This document shows, one piece after another, positions 46,983 to 55,530 of a DNA stretch of 64,000 nt. The notes under the pieces are model-generated. The model made no database searches and was not told where the DNA came from. It saw nothing but the letters and a program-made list of their open reading frames with translations. Location of the stretch: contig NZ_CP047358.1 in NCBI RefSeq assembly GCF_030408855.1, positions 1,178,001 through 1,242,000 on the forward strand, read 5' to 3'. A program made the translations under genes and the position numbers. Positions within the stretch are counted from its first letter, which is position 1; every line of letters starts with the position of its first letter. Source of the stretch: Corynebacterium glaucum (GTDB taxonomy: Bacteria; Actinomycetota; Actinomycetes; Mycobacteriales; Mycobacteriaceae).

Positions 46983-47549
46983 ATGAGTTTGCCGGACCAT
47001 TCGCTGCCGATGGTGTCGCAGCTGCGATCGCGGATCGAGTCAATCCTGCTCGTGGTTGAAACGCCGGTGATGGTGGCAGAGTTGGCGGAGGTGCTGGGCG
47101 CGTCGCCAAGTGACGTCGATAAGCAATTGCTCGAATGGGCGAATGAGCTTGATGCGCGAGGAAGCGGCATCGAGCTGCGCGAGACTGCGGAGGGGTGGCG
47201 GCTGTACACGCGGCCGGAGAACGCGGAGGCAGTGGAGTCGTTCGTACTTGATGGGGCGCAAACAAAGCTTTCGCGAGCGGCGATGGAGACTTTGGCGGTG
47301 ATTGCGTACCGCCAGCCGGTGACGCGCGCGCAGGTGGCTGGGGTGCGTGGTGTAAACGTCGACGGCGTGATGCGGACGCTGACGCTGCGAGGTCTGATCG
47401 CGGAGGTCGACCCGGATGAGGCGACTGGTGCGCACCGCTACGTCACCACCGAGCTGTTCTTAGAGTTGCTGGGCATTGATTCGCTAGATCGGCTGCCAGA
47501 TTTGGCGCCGCTGCTGCCTGAGGTCGACGCAATTGAGGATGCCTGGTAA
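46983..47549 (+). CDS. scpB: Segregation and condensation protein B
   Basis: 188 residues with two winged helices: SRIESILLVVETPVMVAELAEVLGA and TLAVIAYRQPVTRAQVAGVRGVNVDGVMRTL. It forms the SMC-ScpA-ScpB complex. It carries a minus-orientation copy of the 11-mer (47114), read as DVDKQ. Confidence 0.95.
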   Translation: MSLPDHSLPMVSQLRSRIESILLVVETPVMVAELAEVLGASPSDVDKQLLEWANELDARGSGIELRETAEGWRLYTRPENAEAVESFVLDGAQTKLSRAAMETLAVIAYRQPVTRAQVAGVRGVNVDGVMRTLTLRGLIAEVDPDEATGAHRYVTTELFLELLGIDSLDRLPDLAPLLPEVDAIEDAW

Positions 47550-47629
47550 CCGCATTCAAGCTGCTAGACTGGCCGCGTCCCAAGACGATTGAATAACTAC
47601 AGACAACCTCAAGCAAAGGATGCACTCCG

Positions 47630-48559
47630 ATGACTCCACCCGCTCGCCGAGACGGCACACCGGACAGAGAAAAGGACGACAAGTTCTACATCTCCAACGC
47701 GAAGCCAGCGAGAAAGCAGCACGTACGGCCCGAAAAGCGCCGCGATAACCCCGACTACGAAGAGCCCCACCCGTTGGCGGACAACTGGTGGGATGCGGAT
47801 GAGAACAATCGCTCGAAGGGCGGTGCTGAAGGCGTGCGCTTGCAGAAGGTGCTCGCGCAGGCGGGCGTAGCTTCGCGCCGCCACGCCGAGGTCATGATCG
47901 ACCAGGGCCGCGTGACGGTCAACGGGGAAAAGGTCACCCAGCAGGGCGTGCGCGTCAACCCGAACGTGGATGTCATCCGTGTCGACGGCGCGCGCATCAA
48001 CGTGAACGAAGAGCTGGAGTACTTCGCGTTCAACAAACCGCGCGGCATGCAGACCACGATGAGCGACGAGTTTGACCGCGCGTCGGTGGGCGACGTGCTC
48101 TCCGAGCGCACAGCCTCTGGCCAGCGGCTCTTCCACGTCGGCCGCCTCGACGCCGACACCGAGGGCCTACTCATCCTCACCAACGACGGCGAGTTGGCCA
48201 ACCGCCTCACGCACCCAAAGTACGAGGTGCCCAAGACCTACCTGGCCACGGTGCTCGGGGAAGCCAAGCCAGAGCTGGTCAAGCAGCTCAAGCAGGGCAT
48301 TGAGCTTGACGACGGGGTGGCCAAGGCGGACTTCGCGCAGATTGTCGATGTGCACAACGGTCAGTCATTGGTGCGCGTCGAGCTTCACGAGGGACGCAAG
48401 CACATCGTCCGACGGATGCTCAAGGCCGCCGGTTTCCCTGTGCAGCGCCTCGTGCGCACCAAGGTGCACACGGTCCAGCTCGGAGACATGAAACCTGGCT
48501 CAATGCGGGCGCTGAACTCGGCGGAGCTCGCCTCACTGTACAAGGCGGTGGAGATGTAA
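47630..48559 (+). CDS. rluB: 23S rRNA pseudouridine synthase, RluB/RsuA family
   Basis: 309 residues. A basic, disordered N-terminal extension of about 65 residues precedes an S4 domain (RLQKVLAQAGVASRRHAEVMI) and the catalytic domain, with the Asp in GRLDADTEGLLILTNDG. It isomerises a uridine in 23S rRNA (position 2605 in E. coli for RluB) or in 16S rRNA. Conserved order scpB-rluB-cmk-der. The preceding 80 bp hold a possible promoter (TAGACT near 47565). Confidence 0.9.
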   Translation: MTPPARRDGTPDREKDDKFYISNAKPARKQHVRPEKRRDNPDYEEPHPLADNWWDADENNRSKGGAEGVRLQKVLAQAGVASRRHAEVMIDQGRVTVNGEKVTQQGVRVNPNVDVIRVDGARINVNEELEYFAFNKPRGMQTTMSDEFDRASVGDVLSERTASGQRLFHVGRLDADTEGLLILTNDGELANRLTHPKYEVPKTYLATVLGEAKPELVKQLKQGIELDDGVAKADFAQIVDVHNGQSLVRVELHEGRKHIVRRMLKAAGFPVQRLVRTKVHTVQLGDMKPGSMRALNSAELASLYKAVEM

Positions 48560-49267
48560 ATGGCTACCTACAACCACTTAGCAAATATGCCCGACGGCGG
48601 GTTGATCCTTGCTGTGGACGGTCCCAGTGGCACCGGAAAATCCACGACCTGCCGCGCGCTGGCGAAGCAGCTTGACGCAAAATACATCGACACCGGTGCG
48701 ATGTATCGCGTGGCCACCCTCGCGGTCTTGCGTGCTGGGGTGGATCCGCGAGACACTCCGGCCGTGATCGAGACGACGGCGGAGTTGCCCCTGACAGTGT
48801 CGGACGACCCTGATTCCACGGAAGTGCTGCTCGGCGGCGAGGATGTCTCCGGTGAGATCCGCGGCGCGGAAGTCACCCGCAACGTCTCTGCGGTGTCAGC
48901 TATCCCCGAGGTGCGCGAAAACCTCGTTGCGCTACAGCGCAAACTCACGATGGATGCGCACCGCGCGATCGTGGAAGGTCGCGACATCGGCACGGTCGTG
49001 CTTGTCGACGCCCCCGCGAAGGCGTTCATGACTGCGTCCGCCAACGTACGTGCGCAGCGCCGCTACGAACAAGACATCGCAGCCGGCCGCGATGCCGATT
49101 TCGACACCGTGCTTGCAGATGTGCAGCGCCGCGACGAGCTGGATTCGTCGCGCGCGACCAGCCCACTGCGGCCCGCAGATGATGCCGAGATCATTGACAC
49201 CTCCGACATGACGCGAGACGAGGTTCTGGCCTCCCTGATTCAGGTGATCGAAAGGAGCGCGAAGTGA
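48560..49267 (+). CDS. cmk: Cytidylate kinase
   Basis: 235 residues; its ATG adjoins the rluB stop. P-loop [32 protein letters not shown] and the acceptor motif [12 protein letters not shown] are present. It phosphorylates CMP and dCMP. It overlaps der by 4 nt in GTGA. Confidence 0.96.
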   Translation: MATYNHLANMPDGGLILAVDGPSGTGKSTTCRALAKQLDAKYIDTGAMYRVATLAVLRAGVDPRDTPAVIETTAELPLTVSDDPDSTEVLLGGEDVSGEIRGAEVTRNVSAVSAIPEVRENLVALQRKLTMDAHRAIVEGRDIGTVVLVDAPAKAFMTASANVRAQRRYEQDIAAGRDADFDTVLADVQRRDELDSSRATSPLRPADDAEIIDTSDMTRDEVLASLIQVIERSAK

Positions 49268-50808
49268 GCAACAAGTTTGATCCGAACGAAGCGGAAGAGA
49301 CGCAGTTCTTCCAGCCGGGTATCGACGCTTCTGGGCTCGATGACGTCGAGTACTACCTCGACGAAGACGATTTCGACGACGCGGACTTCGCAGAGGCCGA
49401 CTACGGCGATAAGGAGTACACCGACGAGGACTGGGAGGCGCTCGAGCGCGAGTACGGCATCCTGCGCCCCGATGTGGTTGAGGAAGCGCTGCCGACCGTG
49501 GCGATTGTCGGCCGCCCGAACGTGGGCAAGTCGTCGCTAGTGAACCGCTTCCTTGGCCGCCGCGAGGCTGTGGTGGAGGACCACCCGGGTGTCACGCGCG
49601 ACCGTGTGAGCTACCTGGCTGACTGGGGCGGACGACGCTTCTGGGTGCAAGACACCGGCGGTTGGGATCCGGACGCCAAGGGCATCCATGCCGCAATCGC
49701 TCGGCAGTCCGAGGTGGCAATGGAAACCGCCGACGTAATCGTCATGGTGGTGGATTCGCACACCGGCATCACAGAGACGGACGCGGTGATGGCGCGCAAC
49801 CTCCAACGCTCCGAAGTCCCCGTGATCCTGGTGGCCAACAAGTTCGAATCCGAGTCCCAGTGGGGCGATGTCGCGGAGTTCTACTCCCTGGGCCTGGATG
49901 ACCCGTGGCCGGTCTCCGCGCTGCACGGCCGCGGTGGCGCCGACGTGCTTGATGAGATCCTGCGTCTCTTCCCGGAGGTTCCCCGCGCAGCGAACTCCAT
50001 CACCGAGGGACCGCGCCGCGTCGCACTCGTCGGGCGGCCGAACGTCGGCAAGTCCAGTCTGCTGAACAAGCTGAGCAAGAAGGACCGCTCGGTGGTGGAC
50101 AACGTCGCCGGCACGACCGTCGACCCGGTCGACGAACTCATCGAACTGGACGAGAAGATCTGGAAGTTCATCGACACCGCAGGCCTGCGCAAGAAAGTCA
50201 AGAACGCGCAAGGCCACGAGTATTACGCCTCGCTGCGCACCCGCGGCACGATCGAGGCTGCCGAGGTTTGCGTGGTGGTCATCGACGCCTCCCAGGAGAT
50301 CTCGGAGCAGGACCAGCGTGTCATCTCGATGGTGCTCGACGCTGGTAAGGCCATGGTTATCTGCTTCAACAAGTGGGATCTCATGGACGAAGATCGCCGC
50401 TACGACTTCGACCGCGAATTCGAGCAAAACATCGGCCACCTGAACTGGGTGACCAAGCTCAACATTTCCGCTGACACCGGCCGTGGCTTGCACCGACTTG
50501 AACCGGCAATGGACCAAGCATTGGAGAGCTGGGACAAGCGCATCTCGACTGGCCAGCTGAACAACTGGCTGCGCGAGGCGATCGCCGCGAACCCGCCGCC
50601 GATGAAGAACAACCGTCTGCCGAAGGTGCTCTTCGCTACGATGGCCACCACGCGCCCGCCGACCATCATCTTGTTCACCACCGGGTTCCTCGACGCCGGC
50701 TACCGCCGCTACCTGGAGCGCAAGTTCCGTGAGCAGTTCGGCTACCACGGCAGCCCGATACGCATCGCGGTTCGCGTGCGCGAGCGAAAACCGAAGAAGC
50801 GGAAGTAG
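49264..50808 (+). CDS. der: GTPase Der (ribosome biogenesis)
   Basis: 514 residues from GTG 49264. An acidic N-terminal extension of about 70 residues (many Asp/Glu) is followed by two tandem GTPase domains, each with [11 protein letters not shown] and with NKxD (NKFE and NKWD), then a KH-like C-terminus. It is needed for 50S maturation. The first G4 motif reads NKFE instead of NKxD, a common variation in the family. Confidence 0.96.
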   Translation: MSNKFDPNEAEETQFFQPGIDASGLDDVEYYLDEDDFDDADFAEADYGDKEYTDEDWEALEREYGILRPDVVEEALPTVAIVGRPNVGKSSLVNRFLGRREAVVEDHPGVTRDRVSYLADWGGRRFWVQDTGGWDPDAKGIHAAIARQSEVAMETADVIVMVVDSHTGITETDAVMARNLQRSEVPVILVANKFESESQWGDVAEFYSLGLDDPWPVSALHGRGGADVLDEILRLFPEVPRAANSITEGPRRVALVGRPNVGKSSLLNKLSKKDRSVVDNVAGTTVDPVDELIELDEKIWKFIDTAGLRKKVKNAQGHEYYASLRTRGTIEAAEVCVVVIDASQEISEQDQRVISMVLDAGKAMVICFNKWDLMDEDRRYDFDREFEQNIGHLNWVTKLNISADTGRGLHRLEPAMDQALESWDKRISTGQLNNWLREAIAANPPPMKNNRLPKVLFATMATTRPPTIILFTTGFLDAGYRRYLERKFREQFGYHGSPIRIAVRVRERKPKKRK

Positions 50809-50823
50809 AGGAAAACCACCCGC

Positions 50824-51498
50824 ATGGACCCGAGCTGCCACGTCAGTATCCCGGAAGGCCTCAATGGCCCCGCACCACTCCTGCTCGCGTTGCACGGCAA
50901 AGGCGACAACGGCAACGACTTCCTCGAAGGCACCGGGCTCGGCCGAGCTCGAGCCATCGTCGCCGCCCCCACAGGCAGCGGCTTGGCATGGGCGCCGGCA
51001 CCGTACGCTCGCACCAGCTTCGAGGAGGACAAGGAGCGTATCGACGGCATCTTGGACGACCTCATCACTACCCACGACGTGGATACCACGCGGATCTATG
51101 CCGTGGGATTCTCAAACGGTGGCGGATTGGCAGTGGAGCTGTCGCTGCACTCAGATCGCTTCGCCGGTGTGGCCACCGTGTCCGCGGCGGTGCGGGCTAG
51201 CGCCGAGCAGATCGCGCAGGCTCCAAACCCGGTGGACTACCTGAACATTCACGGCACTTACGACGACGTGGTGCCGTACGAGGGCGAGCAGCGCTCGCCA
51301 TACAGCGGTGTGGAGGACGACGTGATTCAGTCGGCTTCGGATGTGGTCGCTGGCTTTGAGCGCCGCAACGGCGACGCTGCGCGCACCGAGCACCGCCGCG
51401 TGGAGAAGATGGGGCACGAGTGGCCGACGGGTGCCTGGGCGCGCAACATCGACGTGACCGAAGAGATCTTCGATTTCTTCGGGCTTCAGCGTTCGTAG
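50824..51498 (+). CDS. Alpha/beta hydrolase, LpqC/PHB-depolymerase-like esterase (no signal peptide)
   Basis: 224 residues. The oxyanion region is LLALHGKGDNG, the nucleophile serine is in VGFSNGGGLAV (GxSxG as GFSNG), the Asp in GTYDDVVPY and the His in EKMGHEWP. No export signal, in contrast to the related lipoprotein gene at 52360. It lies 15 nt after der. The natural substrate is unknown. Confidence 0.85.
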   Translation: MDPSCHVSIPEGLNGPAPLLLALHGKGDNGNDFLEGTGLGRARAIVAAPTGSGLAWAPAPYARTSFEEDKERIDGILDDLITTHDVDTTRIYAVGFSNGGGLAVELSLHSDRFAGVATVSAAVRASAEQIAQAPNPVDYLNIHGTYDDVVPYEGEQRSPYSGVEDDVIQSASDVVAGFERRNGDAARTEHRRVEKMGHEWPTGAWARNIDVTEEIFDFFGLQRS

Positions 51499-52286
51499 AC
51501 GAACGCGTCGGTGCGATACGGCAAGGGGAGAAGCTGGCCCGATTCGAAACCGAGCCGCTCGAACAGGTACCACCGCAGATTGGCAGTGACTTTCGCGCGG
51601 GTGGCCTCGCTCGCGCGCAGCCAGTAGGAGCGGGTGCGTGCGAGCGCGAACAGGTCATCAGTGGTCGCGGGCTGGATCCACTTCATACGCAACTCGTCGG
51701 CGAGCCGCCAGGGCGAGGCGACTTCGGGGTAGAACCCTTCGCGGTGCACGTCGCCGGAGTGGCTGATGCGCGACAGGCGCAGCACCCACGGATGCGTCAC
51801 ATCTAATGTGTTCCAGCACAGCAGGAGTTTTCCGCCCGGGGCGAGAACGCGGTCTGCTTCACGGCTCGCTTTTGCTACGTCGACCCAGTGCCACGTTTGG
51901 GCGCAGGTGTAGGCGTCAAACGAGGCGTCGATAAGCGGAAGCTCTTCGGCTGTGCCAAGCATGACCTGTGCCTGGGGGACCTGCTGGCTGCAGACGCGTG
52001 CCATGTCTGCCGAAGGATCGAGCGCAACCACCTGGCGGCCCGGAGCAACGAGGGTTGCGGTGAGCTTGCCGGTGCCCGCACCAACGTCGAGGACGCGCTG
52101 TGCGCTGCTGATCATCGCGGCGACCTGGGAGGGGTAGGAGGGGCGCACGTCGTTGTACTCCCGGCCTCCGCTGGCAAACGCCCCCGCAGAGAACGCGCGG
52201 GCGGCATCGTCGCGAAACCCCGGCGCGTCCTTCGCACTCGGCTTGAAATTGCGCGGGGCTGGACGGTCAGCGGGTTGGTCGGACAT
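51486..52286 (-). CDS. Class I SAM-dependent methyltransferase
   Basis: 266 residues from the ATG at 52286 (MSDQPADRP); a longer open frame runs into the divergent gene. Motif I is VLDVGAGTGKLTATLV, motif II/post-I is VVALDPSADM and a UbiE/Methyltransf_11-like motif LPLIDASFDAYTCAQTWHWVD. The substrate is unknown. Its 3' end overlaps the convergent esterase stop by 13 nt. An 11-mer copy (51926) lies in it and reads LID in the gene's sense. Confidence 0.88.
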   Translation of the reverse strand: MSDQPADRPAPRNFKPSAKDAPGFRDDAARAFSAGAFASGGREYNDVRPSYPSQVAAMISSAQRVLDVGAGTGKLTATLVAPGRQVVALDPSADMARVCSQQVPQAQVMLGTAEELPLIDASFDAYTCAQTWHWVDVAKASREADRVLAPGGKLLLCWNTLDVTHPWVLRLSRISHSGDVHREGFYPEVASPWRLADELRMKWIQPATTDDLFALARTRSYWLRASEATRAKVTANLRWYLFERLGFESGQLLPLPYRTDAFVYER

Positions 52287-52359
52287 GGTAGGCCAATCTA
52301 CCGCTGAGCCGAGAACGCGATGCGTTACGCTAGCCAGTCGTGTTGGTAGGCAGGATCGC

Positions 52360-53316
52360 ATGAGTCGGTTTAGACCCGCAGCCGCGGCTGCCATGGTGTC
52401 GTCGTTGCTAGCGTTCTGTGTCAGCGCGTGCGACGAGCCGGGGTCGGACACGGGCACGTTGACAACGTTGCCCACAGAGCCCGCGGTGGGGGAGGTGGAA
52501 GCCGGAGAGGACGCACCCACCCTGCTCAAGCCGTGGGCGCCCCCGATGATGCACAGTCGCACCGTGGAGGTCGAGGGAACTAACCGCAATTACGTCTTGT
52601 CTCTGCCGGCGGGTGCGCGTCAGCGCGAAGGGTTGCCGGTGATCTTCGCGTTCCACGGCTTGGGCGAAGAAGCGGTGACGATGCAGCGCCACACCAACCT
52701 CGACGCGGCAGACGCCATAGTCGTTTACATGCAGGGCGTGGAGAAGGCGTGGTCGCCGGCTCCCTACGCGAAGACCACTGCGGACCAGGATCTCGCGTAT
52801 GTCGACGCGGTACGTGCTCAGCTCATCGGGGAATTCGACGTTGACCAGTCGCGGGTATTTGCTGCCGGATTCTCCAACGGCGGTGGCTTCGCGGCGTTCC
52901 TTGGTTGCCGTCGACCCCAGGACTTCACCGCGGTGGCGACCGTGGCCGCGGCGCAGTACGAGAAGGTCTTTGAAGGTTGTTCTTCGATTCCGATGAAGCA
53001 AATCGACTTCCACGGTACCGACGATGAAGTCATCCAATACAACGGCGGATTCCGCCACGGCAGTTCCTATGACTCGATTGAAGAGAGCACAGACGGCGCC
53101 GCCGCTCGCAACCGGTGCGCGGCTGAGCCGGAAGAAACCAAGGTTTTAGACACCGTGGTGGAAGAGCGCTGGGTGGACTGCGATGCCGGGCTCGAGCACT
53201 ACCGCATCGAAGGCGGGCACCATGTCTGGCCTGGTGGTGAGACCGATCGCTCCGGCATTCCGAAGGACTTTGCAACGCACCGGCTGCTTGAGTTCTTCGG
53301 CATCGGGCTGCGATAG
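52360..53316 (+). CDS. Lipoprotein esterase, PHB-depolymerase/LpqC-like
   Basis: 318 residues from ATG 52360. A short signal peptide with lipobox (FCVSAC, Cys at about 24) precedes the hydrolase: VIFAFHGLGEEAV, the serine motif AAGFSNGGGFAAF, GTDDEVIQY, and HVWPGG with the catalytic His. It is paralogous to the cytoplasmic-looking protein at 50824-51498 and presumably acts at the cell surface. It is divergent from the methyltransferase gene, with 73 bp between; TACGCT near 52326 may be a -10. Confidence 0.88.
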   Translation: MSRFRPAAAAAMVSSLLAFCVSACDEPGSDTGTLTTLPTEPAVGEVEAGEDAPTLLKPWAPPMMHSRTVEVEGTNRNYVLSLPAGARQREGLPVIFAFHGLGEEAVTMQRHTNLDAADAIVVYMQGVEKAWSPAPYAKTTADQDLAYVDAVRAQLIGEFDVDQSRVFAAGFSNGGGFAAFLGCRRPQDFTAVATVAAAQYEKVFEGCSSIPMKQIDFHGTDDEVIQYNGGFRHGSSYDSIEESTDGAAARNRCAAEPEETKVLDTVVEERWVDCDAGLEHYRIEGGHHVWPGGETDRSGIPKDFATHRLLEFFGIGLR

Positions 53317-53363
53317 CGGCGCGGCCACTGCAGTCGGGACTACACTCGGGCGCACCCTTGAGA

Positions 53364-53556
53364 ATGAAAGGACACGAGCCGATGGGCATCGTCGAAGAGG
53401 TTGGCAGCGCTGTCACCAACCTCAAACCCGGCGACCGCGTCGTTGGGCGTACTCGACCTGAAAACCCACACCGCGCCGCTCGACGTAGCCCCCGCCATGT
53501 GCGAGAAGTTCCAGAAGAAGCAGGACGGCTGCATCAAGGTCGTCCTCAAGCCGTAG
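53364..53556 (+). pseudogene. Remnant of a zinc-type alcohol dehydrogenase gene
   Basis: An N-terminal scrap (MKGHEPMGIVEEVG...NLKPGDRVV), typical of the GroES-like domain, is joined around 53446-53452 in another frame to the extreme C-terminus (LDLKTHTAPLDVAPAMCEKF...GCIKVVLKP, stop at 53556). About 300 residues including the NAD domain are deleted. The piece cannot make an enzyme. It lies directly before tRNA-Pro. Confidence 0.85.
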
Positions 53557-53581
53557 TAGAGGGCCGAAACTCTCCAAGAAA

Positions 53582-53658
53582 TGGTCGGACTGACAGGATT
53601 TGAACCTGCGACCCCCACACCCCCAGTGTGGTGCGCTACCAAACTGCGCCACAGCCCG
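53582..53658 (-). tRNA. tRNA-Pro (anticodon GGG)
   Basis: Full cloverleaf on the minus strand: acceptor CGGGCTG/CAGTCCG, D arm GCGCAGTTTGGTAGCGC, anticodon arm CCACA-CTGGGGG-TGTGG with anticodon GGG at 53624-53622, T arm with GGTTCAAATCC, encoded CCA at 53584-53582. Confidence 0.96.
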
Positions 53659-53739
53659 ATCGTTCCCGCCGAAGCGGCAACTTGCACAGATTACACCACT
53701 GTCACCAGGGCACTGAAATCCGCTGGAACTAGCTAAGAA

Positions 53740-54099
53740 CTAACCGAGGGTTCCGTCGACGTAGACCCACCGCCCAGCGCGCCGCTCGAAGCGGGAGCGC
53801 TCGCGCTGCACGCCTCCAGGGTGGTGGGCCTCGAACTCCACCACACCTTCGGCATCAAAGGGGCCGCCGCCCTGCTTATCGACGATCACGAGACGCGTGA
53901 ATGGTTCCCCACTCGCGTCGAGGTCCAGCGCCAACGGGCGCGTCTCCTCCGCCCACGTTTGCAAGAGGTAATTGGCGTCACCCACAACGAATGCGCTGTA
54001 CCGTGAGCGCATGAGCGTTTCTGCGGTAGGCGTCGGCTTGCCCTGGTGGTAGGGCTGGCAGCACTGCTCGAACGGCATTCCCGATCCGCAGGGGCACAT
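53740..54099 (-). CDS. YchJ-family protein with SEC-C zinc motif
   Basis: 119 residues. The N-terminal SEC-C-like metal site CPCGSGMPFEQCCQPYHQG is followed by the YchJ/NTF2-like domain (TAETLMRSRYSAFVVGDANYLLQTW). The function is poorly known. Its start overlaps the stop of the hydrolase-OsmC gene by 1 nt, so the two are cotranscribed. An 11-mer copy (53874) lies in it. Confidence 0.85.
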   Translation of the reverse strand: MCPCGSGMPFEQCCQPYHQGKPTPTAETLMRSRYSAFVVGDANYLLQTWAEETRPLALDLDASGEPFTRLVIVDKQGGGPFDAEGVVEFEAHHPGGVQRERSRFERRAGRWVYVDGTLG

Positions 54100-55337
54100 C
54101 AGCGTCGCTTCGCTGCGCTCATGTGCGCCGTGCCGGAGGCCTTGCTCGCTGCGCGGCGCTCTGCCACTGTGGCGGTGCGCACGGTGGTGTCAATGTCGCC
54201 CTTGGCCACGTAGCCGTCGACTGTCGAGGCAGCGCCGGCAGCACGCAGTTGCTCGGCTTCCGCATCCGTCAGATCCCCGTACAAGGTGATCTCGCGGGTG
54301 AAAGTGCCATCTCCGCGGTGGGAGACTTCCACGCGGACGTCGTCAAGCTTCATGCCCTTGGCTGCCTCCCTGACGGCCTGCGAGCAGCTGACGGCGAGGG
54401 CCGACATGTAGAGACCTGTCGAGGTGACACCCTGACCCTTGCCGCCGGCGTTTTTGGCGCGGTCGGTGGTGATGGCCCGGTCGGAGGTGCGCACGACATC
54501 GCCGTACTTCGTGCCGCGGGCGGTGTATGAAATCGCGTTGGTGTCGCCGGTGGCCTCGGGCGCAAACTCCGGCTCGATGTACTGCTGGGCCCAGGAAGCG
54601 ATGATGTCCGCTGCGCGCTGCGCGCTACCGGAGCGGGTGAGCAAGTGATCCGCTTTATCCAAGGCCATGAGCGACTTGGGGTAGCGGGTGAGCTGGAAGA
54701 TGGTCTGCGCGTTGTCGATGCCCACGGTGACATCGATAGGCGAGTGGAGCAGCAGCAGCGGCTTGCGCAGCTTCGGCAAATACGTCTCCGGGTTGGTGTC
54801 GGCTAAGTCCTCGAGGAACTCGCGCGAGATGACGAGCTCGCGCCCGCCGAGCACAACCGGCACGGACCCGTTGGCATCTGCCTCGCCGATCTTGTCCGCG
54901 TAGTGCAGCACCGAGTGCGCCGGGTCAAAGGGCGCTCCGACGGTGGCCACCGCCTTGATCATTTTCTTCAGCTCCGGCCGCGTGGCCGCCTGCAGTGTCG
55001 CGGCACCGCCGAGGGAGTGGCCCATGATGAGCTGCGGGGCAGTGAAGTTCTCCTGCATCCACAGCGCGGCTGCGACGATGTCGTCGACATTCTGCGTGAA
55101 ACTGGTTTCGGCGAACTCGCCCTCAGACTGGCCGAGGCCGGGGAAGTCGAAGCGCAGGGTGGCGATGCCGTGCTCCGTGAGCCGTTTGGAGATGCGGGAT
55201 GCGCCCGGAGTGTGGCGGGAGCCGGCGAAGCAGTGCGCGAAGATTGCATAGGCTTGCGCGGGCGCGTCGGGCCGGTCGATGGTTCCGGCCATCATTTTGC
55301 CGGTGGACGATGGCACCTGGACGTTCAAAGACAGCAA
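54099..55337 (-). CDS. Bifunctional alpha/beta hydrolase-OsmC fusion protein
   Basis: 412 residues. Residues 1-250 are an alpha/beta hydrolase with IFAHCFAGSRHTPG, LRFDFPGLGQSEG, the serine in LIMGHSLGGAATLQ, Asp in HSPIDVTVG and His in KADHLL. Residues 265-400 are an OsmC/Ohr-like domain (VRTSDRAITTDRAKNAGGKGQGVTS; SALAVSCSQAVREAA with the conserved Cys). OsmC proteins reduce organic hydroperoxides. The fusion is found in several bacteria; the joint substrate is not known. Confidence 0.88.
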   Translation of the reverse strand: MLSLNVQVPSSTGKMMAGTIDRPDAPAQAYAIFAHCFAGSRHTPGASRISKRLTEHGIATLRFDFPGLGQSEGEFAETSFTQNVDDIVAAALWMQENFTAPQLIMGHSLGGAATLQAATRPELKKMIKAVATVGAPFDPAHSVLHYADKIGEADANGSVPVVLGGRELVISREFLEDLADTNPETYLPKLRKPLLLLHSPIDVTVGIDNAQTIFQLTRYPKSLMALDKADHLLTRSGSAQRAADIIASWAQQYIEPEFAPEATGDTNAISYTARGTKYGDVVRTSDRAITTDRAKNAGGKGQGVTSTGLYMSALAVSCSQAVREAAKGMKLDDVRVEVSHRGDGTFTREITLYGDLTDAEAEQLRAAGAASTVDGYVAKGDIDTTVRTATVAERRAASKASGTAHMSAAKRR

Positions 55338-55357
55338 CTACAAGCCTCCTAGACATT

Positions 55358-55384
55358 GCATACGCGGCATACGCGGCATACGCG
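55358..55384. repeat. Three tandem copies of a 9-bp unit (GCATACGCG)
   Basis: Perfect units at 55358, 55367 and 55376, just upstream of the minus-strand hydrolase-OsmC start codon, in the shared region with secA2. Confidence 0.9.
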
Positions 55385-55476
55385 TTGCGCGGAACGCCAC
55401 CAACACTAGAGCACATTGCGGTTTCGGTGCCGGTCGCACCTACGATAGGAGAAGTTTGCTAGCAATCCACGCGACA

Positions 55477-55512
55477 GGGCACTGAGGGCGTTGAGGGCAT
55501 TGAGGGCATTGA
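55477..55512. repeat. Four tandem copies of a 9-bp unit (consensus GGGCATTGA) before secA2
   Basis: Units at 55477, 55486, 55495 and 55504; the last two are identical and the first two differ by 2 bases and 1 base. The array ends 18 bp before the secA2 ATG and lies within its untranslated leader or promoter. Confidence 0.9.
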
Positions 55513-55530
55513 GGAAGGACGGCAGCACAC

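Noticed and set aside
55279-55485. 68-codon frame across the secA2 upstream region
   Set aside because: It is formed by the 3-frame-preserving 9-bp repeats and the antisense of the OsmC fusion gene; no ribosome-binding site or homology recognised.
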